Positions 40,344-49,649 of a stretch of DNA of 64,000 bases are shown piece by piece. Numbering within the stretch: position 1 is the first letter of the stretch; each line of letters opens with the position of its first letter. A program made the translations under genes and the position numbers. Under the pieces are notes generated by a model. That model was not told the DNA's origin. It did not search any database and saw nothing but the letters and a program-made list of their open reading frames with translations. This DNA is from JBGSTR01 sp963707135. GTDB taxonomy: Bacteria > Pseudomonadota > Gammaproteobacteria > Chromatiales > Chromatiaceae. The DNA lies in contig CAVPOY010000012.1 of assembly GCA_963707135.1 (NCBI GenBank), positions 1 to 64,000 of the forward strand, read 5' to 3'.

Positions 40344-40624
40344 ACCGGTTCCGCCTCATCCACGACCTGTTGGCGGAACTTGTCCGGAAGGGCATTCGGC
40401 GTGAGGACGTCGATCGGGATGCCGAGCAGCTCCTTCAGCTCGAACTGGATGGCGCCGATGTCCAACAGAGTCGTCTCCTCCGTGGGCTCCACCAGGATAT
40501 CGAGGTCGCTGCCGTCCTTGTCTTCGCCGCGCAGCACGGATCCGAAGACCCGCACATTGGTGACCCGGTGCCTCAAGGCAATCCGCCGAATGTTGTCACG
40601 ATGTCGTTGAAGGGCTGTCGATGG
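40340..40624 (-). CDS. MNT-domain nucleotidyltransferase (MntA-like antitoxin), 5' end altered
   Basis: About 95 residues of a minimal nucleotidyltransferase. The catalytic GSX10DXD motif is seen as FGSVLRGEDKDGSDLDILVE, followed by IGAIQFELKELLGIPIDVLT. It is the partner of the HEPN toxin 4 bp overlapping. The expected start, MPSTALQRHR or similar, is not present: the codon before PST reads TGC and the sequence just upstream belongs to the end of the mobile unit at 40630. An in-frame TTG within that unit could start a fusion of about 102 residues. It may therefore lack its normal start. Confidence 0.75.
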   Translation of the reverse strand, partial: PSTALQRHRDNIRRIALRHRVTNVRVFGSVLRGEDKDGSDLDILVEPTEETTLLDIGAIQFELKELLGIPIDVLTPNALPDKFRQQVVDEAEPV

Positions 40625-40629
40625 GCAGT

Positions 40630-42265
40630 CCCTTATCTCTGGAATCTTGAACAAACAGGCAAGGAGTTCATAGCGCGTTGCGGACCAGGGTGGGTTGCAC
40701 GAAGTACTCGCGGATGACCAAGGCGGTGACCAGGACGCGTTGGCCAAGTTTGGTGAGGTAGTACTTGTAGCGGTTGGCCACCTTCTTGATCAGTCCGTGG
40801 GTGCGCAGGCGCTTCAAGAGGTAGGAGGCGCGCCCGGGTGAGAGGTCCCTGAGGTGAGTACGCAGATCGCCGGCGCGAAACCCGGAGATGGCCCACTCGC
40901 CGCGCGCGAGGGCGAGGAAGAGCTGGTAGTCGGTATCGAGGAAGAGGTTGAAGCCGCGGAAGGTGCGGCCCTGGACCTTGGCCGGGCCGGCCATCTTGGC
41001 GATCGCCTGTTGCGCAGCATCGGGGTTATCGAGGCAGGCCATGAAGGCCAGGTAACGGGTGTTGGCGGCCTGCATGAGGGCGCGCAGGTCCTGGAGACTG
41101 TAGATGCTCTTGCGCAGGGGGGCGAGCTTGAAGACGCGCTCGCCGTTGCGCTGTTCCACGTGACGGTGGTGCTTGAAGAAGGACACATCATTGGCGGTGC
41201 ACTCGACCCGGGCGATCAGCCCGGCCTTGTCGTAGAGCTTGATACTGGCGGGCCCCATGTGATGGCGGATACGGGTGCCTTGGATGCGGGTGGAGAAGTC
41301 GTTGCCGAGCTCGTCCCGGAAGTGGCCGCTGAGCTTGTGGCCGAGGAACATGGCTACGTGCTCGGCACGGATGACATGCACGGCGGTGCGCACGATGGCC
41401 TGGTAGAGGGGCTGGAAGAGCGCTTGGCTTCGAAACACCACGTCGGTGGCGTATTCCACCTGCATGAAGCTCCAGTGGTAACCGCCGCGGAAGTGCGCCA
41501 CCACCGGGCAGAAGCGCGCGGCCCAACGATCCAGATGCTGGTGCAGGGTGTGGGCGTCGAGGGTGTCGGCGAGCTGCTGGGCCCGCCGGGGATCGGTGAT
41601 CGTGAGGAAGGCATTGTCGGCCATCGCGAAGTCGATCCCAGCCGCGCGCAGCTGCTGGGCGAGCCAGGCGTGGCCGTTGAAGTAGACCTGCAGACGAAAT
41701 GGCGCCCAGGTGGGCACCCGCACGTAGCCCAGGCCGAAGTCTGCGTCGATGAAGTAGAAGTAGTAGTGCAGGCACTTGCCCGCTGTGGGCTTGAGCAGTG
41801 CCCGACCCTTGGCCTTGTCGAACCAGGGCCGGTAGGCGGTGCAGGACTCCATGGCGGCGAAGACATGCACCAGGCCCGGGTGCGCGCCGCGCGTGGCGAG
41901 GATCGCCTGGATGCGATCTTCCTTACGAAATGCCTTGTGGCGGCGGATGAACTCGATGGTGAGGCCGGCCTCCCGGGCCAGGCGCTCGGCGTTGGCCCGC
42001 AGCGCCTCGCGCAGGGGCTCCGCCCACTGGGTGTAGTCAAACACCCGGATGCCCAGGTAGCCGAGCAACCCCGTCATGGCACCGGCGTGGGCGACCGCCG
42101 GCAGGGTACCGGTGATCACCACCCGGTCGAAGCACGACAGCACCCCGGAAATGTCGCTTTGATGACGTTCAACGAAGGGGTTCATCGCCGCACCTCCAGC
42201 GCCTGGGGTCTACCGACAACCATAGACCCTGGGACCTGTTTGGTTCCGGCTATGCCGGGTTAGGG
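40630..42265 (-). mobile_element. candidate new mobile unit with imperfect terminal inverted repeats
   Basis: The 1.64-kb unit holds a single 505-residue gene and interrupts the hsdS reading frame. Its ends form an imperfect inverted repeat of about 30 bp: the inner tips read CCTGTTTG at 42235 and its complement CAAACAGG at 40652-40659, and the outer tips read CCCTTA at 40630 and the complement of TTAGGG at 42265. A hairpin with arms GGGTCTA (42206-42212) and TAGACCC (42223-42229) lies between the right end and the gene. I see no clear target duplication, and hsdS does not resume on the other side, so a deletion accompanied insertion. Confidence 0.5.
40668..42185 (-). CDS. 505-residue protein of the mobile unit, winged-helix C-terminus
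   Basis: The protein is intact. It starts MNPFVERHQSDISGVLSCFD and continues FIRRHKAFRKEDRIQAILA and CLHYYFYFIDADFGLGYVRV, WAPFRLQVYFNGHAWLAQQL, FRDELGNDFSTRIQGTRIRH. The C-terminal 85 residues form a winged helix (GDLRTHLRDLSPGRASYLLK, THGLIKKVANRYKYYLTKLG). I recall similar proteins annotated as hypothetical or MarR-like, but I cannot name a characterised family. Conserved Asp and Glu residues (FIDADFG; DELGNDFS) could be catalytic; that is inference. No standard DDE or HUH motif is obvious. The base composition matches its neighbours. Confidence 0.7.
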   Translation of the reverse strand: MNPFVERHQSDISGVLSCFDRVVITGTLPAVAHAGAMTGLLGYLGIRVFDYTQWAEPLREALRANAERLAREAGLTIEFIRRHKAFRKEDRIQAILATRGAHPGLVHVFAAMESCTAYRPWFDKAKGRALLKPTAGKCLHYYFYFIDADFGLGYVRVPTWAPFRLQVYFNGHAWLAQQLRAAGIDFAMADNAFLTITDPRRAQQLADTLDAHTLHQHLDRWAARFCPVVAHFRGGYHWSFMQVEYATDVVFRSQALFQPLYQAIVRTAVHVIRAEHVAMFLGHKLSGHFRDELGNDFSTRIQGTRIRHHMGPASIKLYDKAGLIARVECTANDVSFFKHHRHVEQRNGERVFKLAPLRKSIYSLQDLRALMQAANTRYLAFMACLDNPDAAQQAIAKMAGPAKVQGRTFRGFNLFLDTDYQLFLALARGEWAISGFRAGDLRTHLRDLSPGRASYLLKRLRTHGLIKKVANRYKYYLTKLGQRVLVTALVIREYFVQPTLVRNAL

Positions 42266-43277
42266 TTGGCTGGCTTACTGTTCTTGTTTCCTTTAAGAAG
42301 TGTCGTTGCACCACATCTGAGCGAAGGCAATGAAGCATGAAATCACGGCTAATCTCTTGCCTGAGCGGTACACGGGCTACCGCCCGAGCGATGTTGAAGC
42401 CCACCGCTTGCATCGGAACTCTGCAGACCGTTCCGATAGAACCTACACAGCTAACGAGAAGCTCACGCCCGTTGAGCCGAGAGCGTTGGTACTTCTTCTC
42501 GATCTCCGGGTCGATTAGTTTTAATCCCGAGATATTCAAGTCACCACCAACGAAGTCACCCACGCGAACCAGAGGTTTGCCTTCAGGCCAATCATCGCCC
42601 GGTTGAACCACACCGTAGTTAATTTTGTCGCTGGAGTCGATGAGTGTACCGAGTTCCGCGTGCTCCCACCCCATCGGATTGGTGACGGGGTCGCCGAACA
42701 TGTCGAGGAAGGTGGATTGGAGGAGGGTGTCGAGCTGGGCGAGGGACTCGCGGCGCTTGGCCCGCAAGGCGTCCGCCGCATCCAGAATCCCCGCAATCCG
42801 CTTCTGCTCGGCGAGGGGTGGGAGGGGGATCTGGATCTTGACGAGTTCTGAGTATCGCGAGCTTCGTTGACAGTCGCTCTCTGCTGCGCGATCTCGAGCC
42901 TGCTCGGTACGAGGAGCTGTGCCAGATACCGCTAGTCAGAGCAGTAGCAGATCGTGGATCGAGCTTGGCTGCGTTGGCTAGTGACGCGATCGCCCGTCGA
43001 TGCGATGCACTCGAGGTCTGACCAAGATCAGCGCATCGCCAATCGGTCTGCATCGAGATCGCGAGCAGGATGTCGCCTGCTCGTGATCATCGTCGCTCTT
43101 CGGCTGCGTCGTCGACTTACGTACCGAGGTCGTGGCATTGATCGATCGTCGAAGTCGTCGCCATCTCGATCAGTGATCAGGCATCGCCGTCCGACTGGCG
43201 TAGCTCTCGATCCGTCGCGAGAGCCACGTGCCACCTCGAACGTCGCAGAGCTCGCCGAGCGGCAGCTGCGACTTCAT
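42266..43277 (-). pseudogene. hsdS: Type I restriction specificity subunit S, broken twice
   Basis: The ATG at 43277 overlaps the hsdM stop (ATGA) and opens MKSQLPLGELCDVRGGT, a normal HsdS start. The sense is lost from about 43210 to 42865, in a segment of unusual composition where the first target-recognition domain should be. It resumes as SELVKIQIPLPPLAEQKRIA and LDTLLQSTFLDMFGDPVTNP (central conserved helix) and continues into the second recognition domain (INYGVVQPGDDWPEGKPLVR, LVSCVGSIGTVCRVPMQAVG). At VSQPTL, near 42270, the mobile unit begins and the remainder is absent. HsdS determines the DNA target of both HsdM and HsdR, so the system as shown lacks specificity. Confidence 0.85.
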
Positions 43278-44760
43278 CCCAGCATCCCCTCCAGCTCCTT
43301 CACGCCCCTTCGCGATCTCCTCCTCCAGCTCCGCCAGCCGCTCCAGGATCACCTTCGGCGGGTCGTACTCCACCGCCTCGTACTCCACCTCCTTGTAGCG
43401 GTTGATGGAGAGGTCGTAGTCGTTGTCCGCGATCTCGGCCTTGGGCACGAGGAAGCTCTGGTCCGTGCGCTGCGCGCTTCGCTCTCGGCGTCGCGGTTCT
43501 GCCAGCGGGCGAGGATGTCGGCGAGGTCGCTCTTGTCCGGCTGCGGGGTGCGCTTGTCGTCGAGGGAGAAGCCGTCGGCCTGCATGTCGTAGAACCAGAC
43601 GTGGTCGGTGCCGCCGGAGTTGGTCTTGGTGAAGAGCAGGATGGCGGTGGAGACCCCGGCGTAGGGCTTGAAGACGCCCGAGGGCATGGAGACGATGGCG
43701 TCGAGCTTCTGGTCCTCGACCAGGATCTTGCGCAGCTCCTTGTGCGCCTTGCTCGAGCCGAAGAGCACGCCGTCGGGCACGATGACCGCGGCGCGGCCGC
43801 CGGTCTGGAGCAGGCGCAGGAAGAGCGCCAGGAAGAGCAGCTCGGTCTTCTTGGTCTTGACGATCTGCTGCAGGTCCTTGGCGGTGGACTCGTAGTCGAG
43901 GCTGCCGGCGAAGGGCGGATTGGCGAGGACCAGGGAGTACTTCTCCGCGTCGTCGTCATCGGCCTGGGCCAGCGAGTCCTGTAGCGGATGTCCGGGTTCT
44001 CCACGCCGTGCAGCAGCATGTTCATGCTGCCGATGCGCAGCATGGTGCTGTCGAAGTCGTAGCCGTGGAAGGTGCCCTCGTTGAAGCGGCGGCGGGCCGC
44101 GGCGTCCTTGTAGATGGCGTCGCTGTGGTGCTCGACGCAGGTACTCGGAGGCGGCGATGAGGAAGCCCGCCGTGCCGCAGGCCGGGTCGCAGATCACGTC
44201 CTTGGGCGTGGGCGCGGTCATCTCCACCATCAGCTTGATGATGTGGCGCGGGGTGCGGAACTGGCCGTTCTGCCCGGCGGTGGCGATCTTGCCGAGCATG
44301 TACTCGTAGAGGTCGCCCTTGGTGTCGCGGTCGGCCATGTCGATGCCGTCGAGCTGGTCCACCACGTTGGCCAGCACGCGCGGCGTGGGCATCATGAAGA
44401 GGGCGTCCTTCATGTGGTGGGTGTAGGTCGAGTCCTCTCGCGTCGCCGTCGCCCTTCTGCCCGAGCGTCTTGATGAAGGGGAACACCTCGTCGCGCACCG
44501 TCTCGAACATCTGCTCCGGGGCGGTCTCCTTGAAGCGCGACCAGCGCAGATGCGTCCTGGTCGGCGGCGAAGATCGGCTCCTCGATGGGCTTGCCGGTGC
44601 GGGCGGCCTTGCGCTCCTTCAGCGTGTGCAGCTCGTCGAGCCGCTTGATGAACAGCAGGTAGGTGAGCTGCTCGATGACCGAGAGCGGGTTGGAGATGCC
44701 GCCGGACCACATCGTGTCCCAGATGCGGTCGACCTTGGATTTGAGTTCGCCGGTGATCAT
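43274..44760 (-). pseudogene. hsdM: Type I restriction modification subunit M, frameshifted
   Basis: An adenine-N6 methyltransferase of about 495 residues, readable in pieces: MITGELKSKVDRIWDTMWSG with LSVIEQLTYLLFIKRLDELH, the SAM-binding motif DPACGTAGFLIAASEYL, and catalytic motif IV as LANPPFAG. The end EEEIAKG...VKELEGMLG runs to a TGA at 43274 overlapping hsdS. Frame changes occur near 44545, 44435, 44140, 43985, 43480 and 43310. The start has AAGGAA 6 bp upstream. Order M-S-mntA-hepT-R is read leftward from here. Confidence 0.88.
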
Positions 44761-45316
44761 GATTTCCTTCTTCTGTGTACAGCCTGGGCGTGGGTTTTCG
44801 CTGCAGGCGGGTGCTGGCCTCTACCCGTTCCCAAGGCGTTGCGGTCCGCCTGCCCGGGGGAAGCCGACGCCATGCCGCCCGCGATGATCCAGGATCGGGA
44901 CCTCGATCATAGTGGCGATGGAGCGCTGCCCGCGCCGTGCGGCGGTGCTCAGCGCTCCTCAGGGGGATCGTGGGACGGTAATGGTGATCGGCGCGCACTC
45001 CCCTCGGGCTTCCGTAATACCGTAGGGCCGGCGCCAGGAGCCGGTAGGTGACGTTGTTGCACGAACCACGGTTCTCGGCGCTCCAGCGGCGCTCGTCGGC
45101 GTCGGACTGAGCATAGGCTCTCGGATGACCGCCTGAGCCTGTAACGATTCGAGATGGCCGAGAGGAATGGCTAAGTCGGGCGTGGGCGCAGAGGGGCTCT
45201 CACGGCGTCCGCCAGTAAGCGGGACCGGAACGCTGTGGGAAGGGCGCTACGAATCCAGCCCGATGCGCGTGGGCACCTACACCGTGCCCACGCTAAGTTG
45301 GCACTTGAGCCTCGGG
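44761..45316. other. 556-bp gap between ccmI and hsdM
   Basis: No gene is supported. The last 180 bp before ccmI hold weak open frames only. A stretch GAGATGGCCGAGAGG at 45148-45162 resembles the start of a tRNA-Ser but no cloverleaf follows. Confidence 0.45.
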
Positions 45317-46618
45317 TCAGGGCCGCGCGCGACCGATGACGACGGACGCGCGCTCGGTCTGGGCGGACGGCACGGGTCCGACTTCGCCCTCGAGATCGCC
45401 GGATTGCGGCATGGCCTGACCGGACTTGGAGATCCGCGCGCCGACGATCACCTGCGGGAACGCCGAGAGCCGCATCGCGGGCATCATCGCCATGCTGTCG
45501 TCCAGCTTCACGGTCGCCGGGAGGTCCTTGGCCTGCAACCGCTGCACGGCCAGCGGCATCGGAGGGCCGGCGGCGGCCCGCGCGAAGACGAACAGGGTGT
45601 CGTCCGGTGCGACGCTTCCGGCGAGCGCCGGGTCCAGCGTGACCTCCACCGTGATCGCGGCCGGCGCGACCTCGCCCGCGGGGGCTTCCGGCGCGGCGCT
45701 CGCGCTCTCGGGCGTCGGGCGGTCCGCCGCGGCCTGATCCGCCAATGCCTGAACCGGGGTTCCGGCGCGGGTGTTCGCCTCGGCGATCATCTCCCGAATA
45801 CGCGCCACCTCCTCGGAGGCGGGGTCCATCTCGTCGGCGATCGCCTGCCAGGTCGTGGCCGCGGCCGGGTACTCGCCGCGCTGGAAGGCCAGCATGCCGC
45901 TCAGCCAGCGGGCCGTGGGATTGCCGGGCTCCAGAACCAGCGCGGCTTCGATCAGCTCCCCCGCGCGGCCGTCCAGACGGTTGCCGTTGTTCGCGGCGAC
46001 CACCTCGGCTAGCGTGAGGACGACGTTGGCCTGATCGGGCGCCAGCTCGTAGGCGCGCTCCAGGGCCTTGAGTGCCTTTTCCGGCTGGCGCACGGCCGCG
46101 TAGGTGCGTCCGAGCATCAGCCATCCGTCCAGATTGTCGGGTTCCTGCTCCAGGCGCTCGGCCAGGCGCTCGGCAAGGACATCGAGCGGCGGCATATCGC
46201 CCGCCGCAGGCGCGGCCGTCGCCGTCGCGCCGGCGGCGGACGCCTCGATCCGCTCGATCTTGTCGCTGCTGCCGGTTTGCATGTAGAGCAGAACGGCGGC
46301 CGCGGGGACCGCGACCGCAAGCACCGCGGCCATCCAGCGGCCACCGGTCGCGGCCGGCGTCGGCGCTGTCCCGGTGCCGTCGATGTCGTAGAGCAGCTCC
46401 CGCTCGAGGTCGTGGCGTGCCGCCTCGTACTGACCCTGCTCGAGGAAGCCGGAAGCGAGGTCGGCGTCGAGCTCCTGCAGTCGCTGGCGGAAGACCTGGA
46501 GGTTCAGCGAATCCTGATCGGGTCCGCCCGCCGTATCGGGCTTCTGCAACAGCGGCAGCGCGACAAACAGCAGTGCCAGGCCGATGAGCCCGGCCGCAAG
46601 TACCCAGAAAACTATCAT
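45317..46618 (-). CDS. ccmI: cytochrome c maturation protein CcmI
   Basis: A 433-residue apocytochrome chaperone. Two membrane spans (IVFWVLAAGLIGLALLFVAL; AAVLAVAVPAAAVLLYM) flank a loop with a Leu-rich coiled stretch (LQVFRQRLQELDADLASGFL). The periplasmic part has TPR repeats (DNLDGWLMLGRTYAAV, EKALKALERAYELAPDQANV, GNPTARWLSGMLAFQRGEY) and a C-terminal Ig-like domain (ITVEVTLDPALAGSVAPDDT). TPRs bind the C-terminal helix of apocytochrome c. Its start overlaps the ccmH stop by 4 bp. Confidence 0.93.
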   Translation of the reverse strand: MIVFWVLAAGLIGLALLFVALPLLQKPDTAGGPDQDSLNLQVFRQRLQELDADLASGFLEQGQYEAARHDLERELLYDIDGTGTAPTPAATGGRWMAAVLAVAVPAAAVLLYMQTGSSDKIERIEASAAGATATAAPAAGDMPPLDVLAERLAERLEQEPDNLDGWLMLGRTYAAVRQPEKALKALERAYELAPDQANVVLTLAEVVAANNGNRLDGRAGELIEAALVLEPGNPTARWLSGMLAFQRGEYPAAATTWQAIADEMDPASEEVARIREMIAEANTRAGTPVQALADQAAADRPTPESASAAPEAPAGEVAPAAITVEVTLDPALAGSVAPDDTLFVFARAAAGPPMPLAVQRLQAKDLPATVKLDDSMAMMPAMRLSAFPQVIVGARISKSGQAMPQSGDLEGEVGPVPSAQTERASVVIGRARP

Positions 46619-47111
46619 TTCGATTGATCTTTGAGGTCGCCGGCCTGAGCCAGCAGTTGCTGCAGCCGGTCGGTCTCGGCCGCGCTGATGGACTGCTCGG
46701 GCTCCGCCCCCTTGCGGCGAAGGAGTCGCACCAGCATGAAGCCACCGAAGGCGATCACCAGGAAGGGTCCGAACCAGAGGATGTAAGTGGAGGGCTTGAT
46801 CGGCGGCTCGTAGAGCACGAAGTCGCCGTAACGCTCGATCAGGAAGGCGAGTACCTCGTCCCTGCTCTTGCCCTCGCTCATCATCCGGTAGACCTCCTCG
46901 CGCAGGTCCTGGGCGAGGTCCGCCTGGGAGCCGGCCAGGGACTCGTTCTGGCAGACGAGGCAGCGCAGCTTGCCGATCAGGTCCCGGAACTCGGTCTCCT
47001 GGGCGGGGCTCTCGAAGGTGAACTCCTCGAGCGTATAGGCCTGGGCGCCGTCCCCCTGCCAGCGCGAGGGCGAGCAGGACCGGGGCGGCGATGCGGGTGA
47101 CTGATCTTCAT
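46615..47111 (-). CDS. ccmH: cytochrome c maturation protein CcmH (signal peptide frame-broken)
   Basis: The thioreductase CcmH keeps apocytochrome Cys reduced. The mature part is intact: YTLEEFTFESPAQETEFRDL, the active motif LRCLVCQNESLAGSQADLAQ and a C-terminal membrane span (YILWFGPFLVIAFGGFMLV). The signal peptide reads MKI then, in another frame, VTRIAAPVLLALALAGG, then the main frame. Removing one base near 47102 and one G from the GGGGG run near 47056 restores about 164 residues. The start overlaps the ccmG stop by 4 bp. Confidence 0.88.
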
Positions 47112-47654
47112 GACGACTTGGGGCGGTACTGCTCGATGATCGGGAGGATCTCGGTCTCCCAGACCTGGCGGTCGATCGGGCCGATCCGCTTGTGGCGGAT
47201 GATGCCCTCGGCGTCGACGACGAAGGTTTCCGGGGCCCCGTAGACGCCCCAGTTGATGCCGGCGATATTGTCGGGGTCGTAGACGCTGAGCACATAGGGG
47301 TCGCCGTAGCGACGCAGCATCTCCAGGGCGGCCGGGCGCTCGTCCTTCCAGTTGAAGCCGATCATCTGCACGTCCGACTCGCGGGCAATTCTGCACCAGC
47401 TCCCCGTGCTCCTGCCGGCAGGACGGGCACCAGGAGGCCCAGACGTTGACCAGTGAAATCTTGCCCCGCAGGACGTCGTTGGTGATGGTCTGGTCCGGGT
47501 CCTTCAGGGACTGGAGCTCGAACGCCGGCGCCGGCTTGTCCACCAGCGGCGACGGGACCTTTCTCGGGTCGAGCTTCAGCCCGTAGAACAACAGGGCCGC
47601 GAGCGCCAGAAAGATCCCCAGCGGCATCAGATAGCGGGTCGTGGAGGTCGCCAT
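47108..47654 (-). CDS. ccmG: thiol:disulfide interchange protein CcmG/DsbE (one frame break)
   Basis: A membrane-anchored thioredoxin-fold protein. An N-terminal anchor (YLMPLGIFLALAALLFYGL) is followed by FELQSLKDPDQTITNDVLRG, the active site VWASWCPSCRQEH (Cys76, Cys79), and then a frame change at about 47388. The remainder MQMIGFNWKDERPAALEML and INWGVYGAPETFVVDAEGII carries the cis-Pro loop (GAPETF). Deleting one A in AGAATTG gives 181 residues in one frame. CcmG reduces apocytochrome c with CcmH. Confidence 0.88.
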
Positions 47655-47659
47655 GGTCG

Positions 47660-49649
47660 TCAGCCTCGGGCCACCGCACCGGCGCCCGACGGCACGGTAG
47701 CAGGCCTGCGGGCGATGCGGTAGCGGCGGTCCGTCACGGCCAGGATGCCGCCCAGGGCCATCAGGATCCCGGCGAGCCAGATCCAGCGCACATAGGGCTT
47801 GTAGTAGACCCGCAGCGCCCAGTCGCCCTGATCGCCGACAGGCTCGCCGAGCGAGACGTAGATGTCGCGCAGGAATCCGGCGTCGATGGCGGCCTCGGTC
47901 ATCGGCCGGCTCCCGGCGAAGTAGGACCGCTTCTCCGGGTGCAGGACCGTCACCTGCTCGTCGCCCTTGTAGACGATGAACTCGCCGCGCTGGGCGTTGT
48001 AGTTCGGACCCGGAACCGTCTGGACACCGTTGAACTGGAATCGGTAGCCCGCGGACTCCACGACATCGCCCGGCGACATGCGCACGTCGGTCTCGGTGCC
48101 GTAGTTCGAGACCATGGTCGCGCCGACGATGAATGCGGCGACACCCAGGTGGGCGAGCAGCATGCCGTAGTAGCTGCGGCTGTTTCCGGCGAAGTCCGCC
48201 CAAACCCCCTTTAGTCCGCCCTTGTGACGCAGCCGGTCGGCCAGCCCGATCAGGTTCGTGATCACCAGCCAGGCCGTCAGGCCAGCCCCGAGCCCAACGA
48301 GCAGCTGCCCGTCGTTGACGGCGGGAACGAAGGAGACGGCGGCGATCAAGACGCTGATCGCGGCCGCCACCCACAGGTCCCGTCGCGCGAAAAGCCCGGG
48401 GTCCTGTTTCCAGCGTGCCAACGGGCCGATGCCCATGGCCAGCACCAGAAAGGGAGAGATCGCAATGAACATCTTGTTGAACCAGGGGAAGCCCACCGAG
48501 ATCTTGCCCCAGCCGGCCGCCTCGTAGATCAGCGGCGCCAGCGTGCCGAACAGCACCAGCGCGGCCAGCGCGGCCAGCAGCAGGTTGTTGGCCAGCAGGA
48601 AGCTCTCGCGGGAGACCAGATCGAAACGGCCCGCCGCCGGAAACCGCCGGGGCCCGCCAGGCGTAGAGCGCGAGCGAGCCGCCGATGACGATGCACAGGA
48701 AGATCAGGATGAAGGTGCCGCGGGTCGGGTCGGTGGCGAAGGCGTGCACCGAGGTCAGCACGCCCGAACGCACCAGGAACGTGCCGAGCAGCGACAGCGA
48801 GAAGGCGGAGATCGCGAGCAGCACGGTCCAGCTCTTGAACGCGGCGCGCTTCTCGGTGACCGCCAGCGAATGTATCAGGGCGGTGCCGACCAGCCAGGGC
48901 ATGAAGGAGGCGTTCTCGACCGGGTCCCAGAACCACCAGCCGCCCCAACCCAGCTCGTAGTAGGCCCACCAGGAGCCCAGCGCGATCCCCAGCGTCAGAA
49001 AGATCCAGGCGACCGTCGTCCACGGGCGCGACCAGCGTGCCCAGGCGGCGTCCAGCTTGCCGCCCAACAAGGCGGCGATGGCGAACGCGAACGCGACCGA
49101 GAAGCCCACGTAGCCCATGTAGAGCATCGGCGGATGGATCGCGAGCCCCGGATCCTGCAGCAGCGGATTCAGGTCCCGACCCTCGGCCGGTGCCGGAAAG
49201 ATGCGATCGAACGGGTTCGAGGTGAGCAGCATGAACAGCAGGAAGCCGATCGCGACCATGCCCTGGACCGAGATCACGCGGGAGATCATGGTCAGCGGCA
49301 GGTTCCGGCTGAACGCGGCGACCGCCGCCCCCCACGCCGACAGCAACAGGGCCCACAGCAGCAGCGACCCCTCGTGGGCGCCCCAGATCGCCGAGACCTT
49401 GTAGACGTCCGGCAGCAGGGTGTTGGAGTTCGTGGCGACATAGACCACCGAGAAGTCGTTGGTCAGGAACGCCTGCAGCAGGGCCAGGAAGGCGATGGCC
49501 AGGAAGGTCAGCTGCCCCCAGGCCAGGGTCCGGGCCGCGCCCATCCAGCGGCGATTGCCGGTATACGAGCCCCACAGCGGCACGACGGCCTGGACCAGCG
49601 CCAGGACGAGGGCCAGCACCAGCGCGAAGTGTCCGAGCTCCGGGATCAT
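47660..49649 (-). CDS. ccmF: cytochrome c haem lyase subunit CcmF (one frame break)
   Basis: A large multi-span haem lyase component. The N-terminal 330 residues read in one frame with the tryptophan-rich WWD motif (GWGGWWFWDPVENASFMPWL) and HEGSLLLWALLLSAW. The frame changes near 48637 and the rest (LFGTLAPLIYEAAGWGKISV, MLLAHLGVAAFIVGATMVSN, LRVYYKPYVRWIWLAG) is in another frame. Removing one G from GGCGGCGGG restores 662 residues, the normal length. The start overlaps ccmE by 4 bp. Confidence 0.92.

Noticed and set aside
45148..45170. tRNA-Ser-like start (GAGATGGCCGAGAGG)
   Set aside because: No anticodon arm, long variable arm or T-loop follows, so no cloverleaf can be formed.
46977..49649. 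A continuous 890-codon frame that would fuse the start of CcmF to CcmG and CcmH
   Set aside because: Past 48640 its translation is Arg/Gly-rich shadow sequence while the conserved CcmF continues in another frame; a single-base repair explains it better than a fusion.
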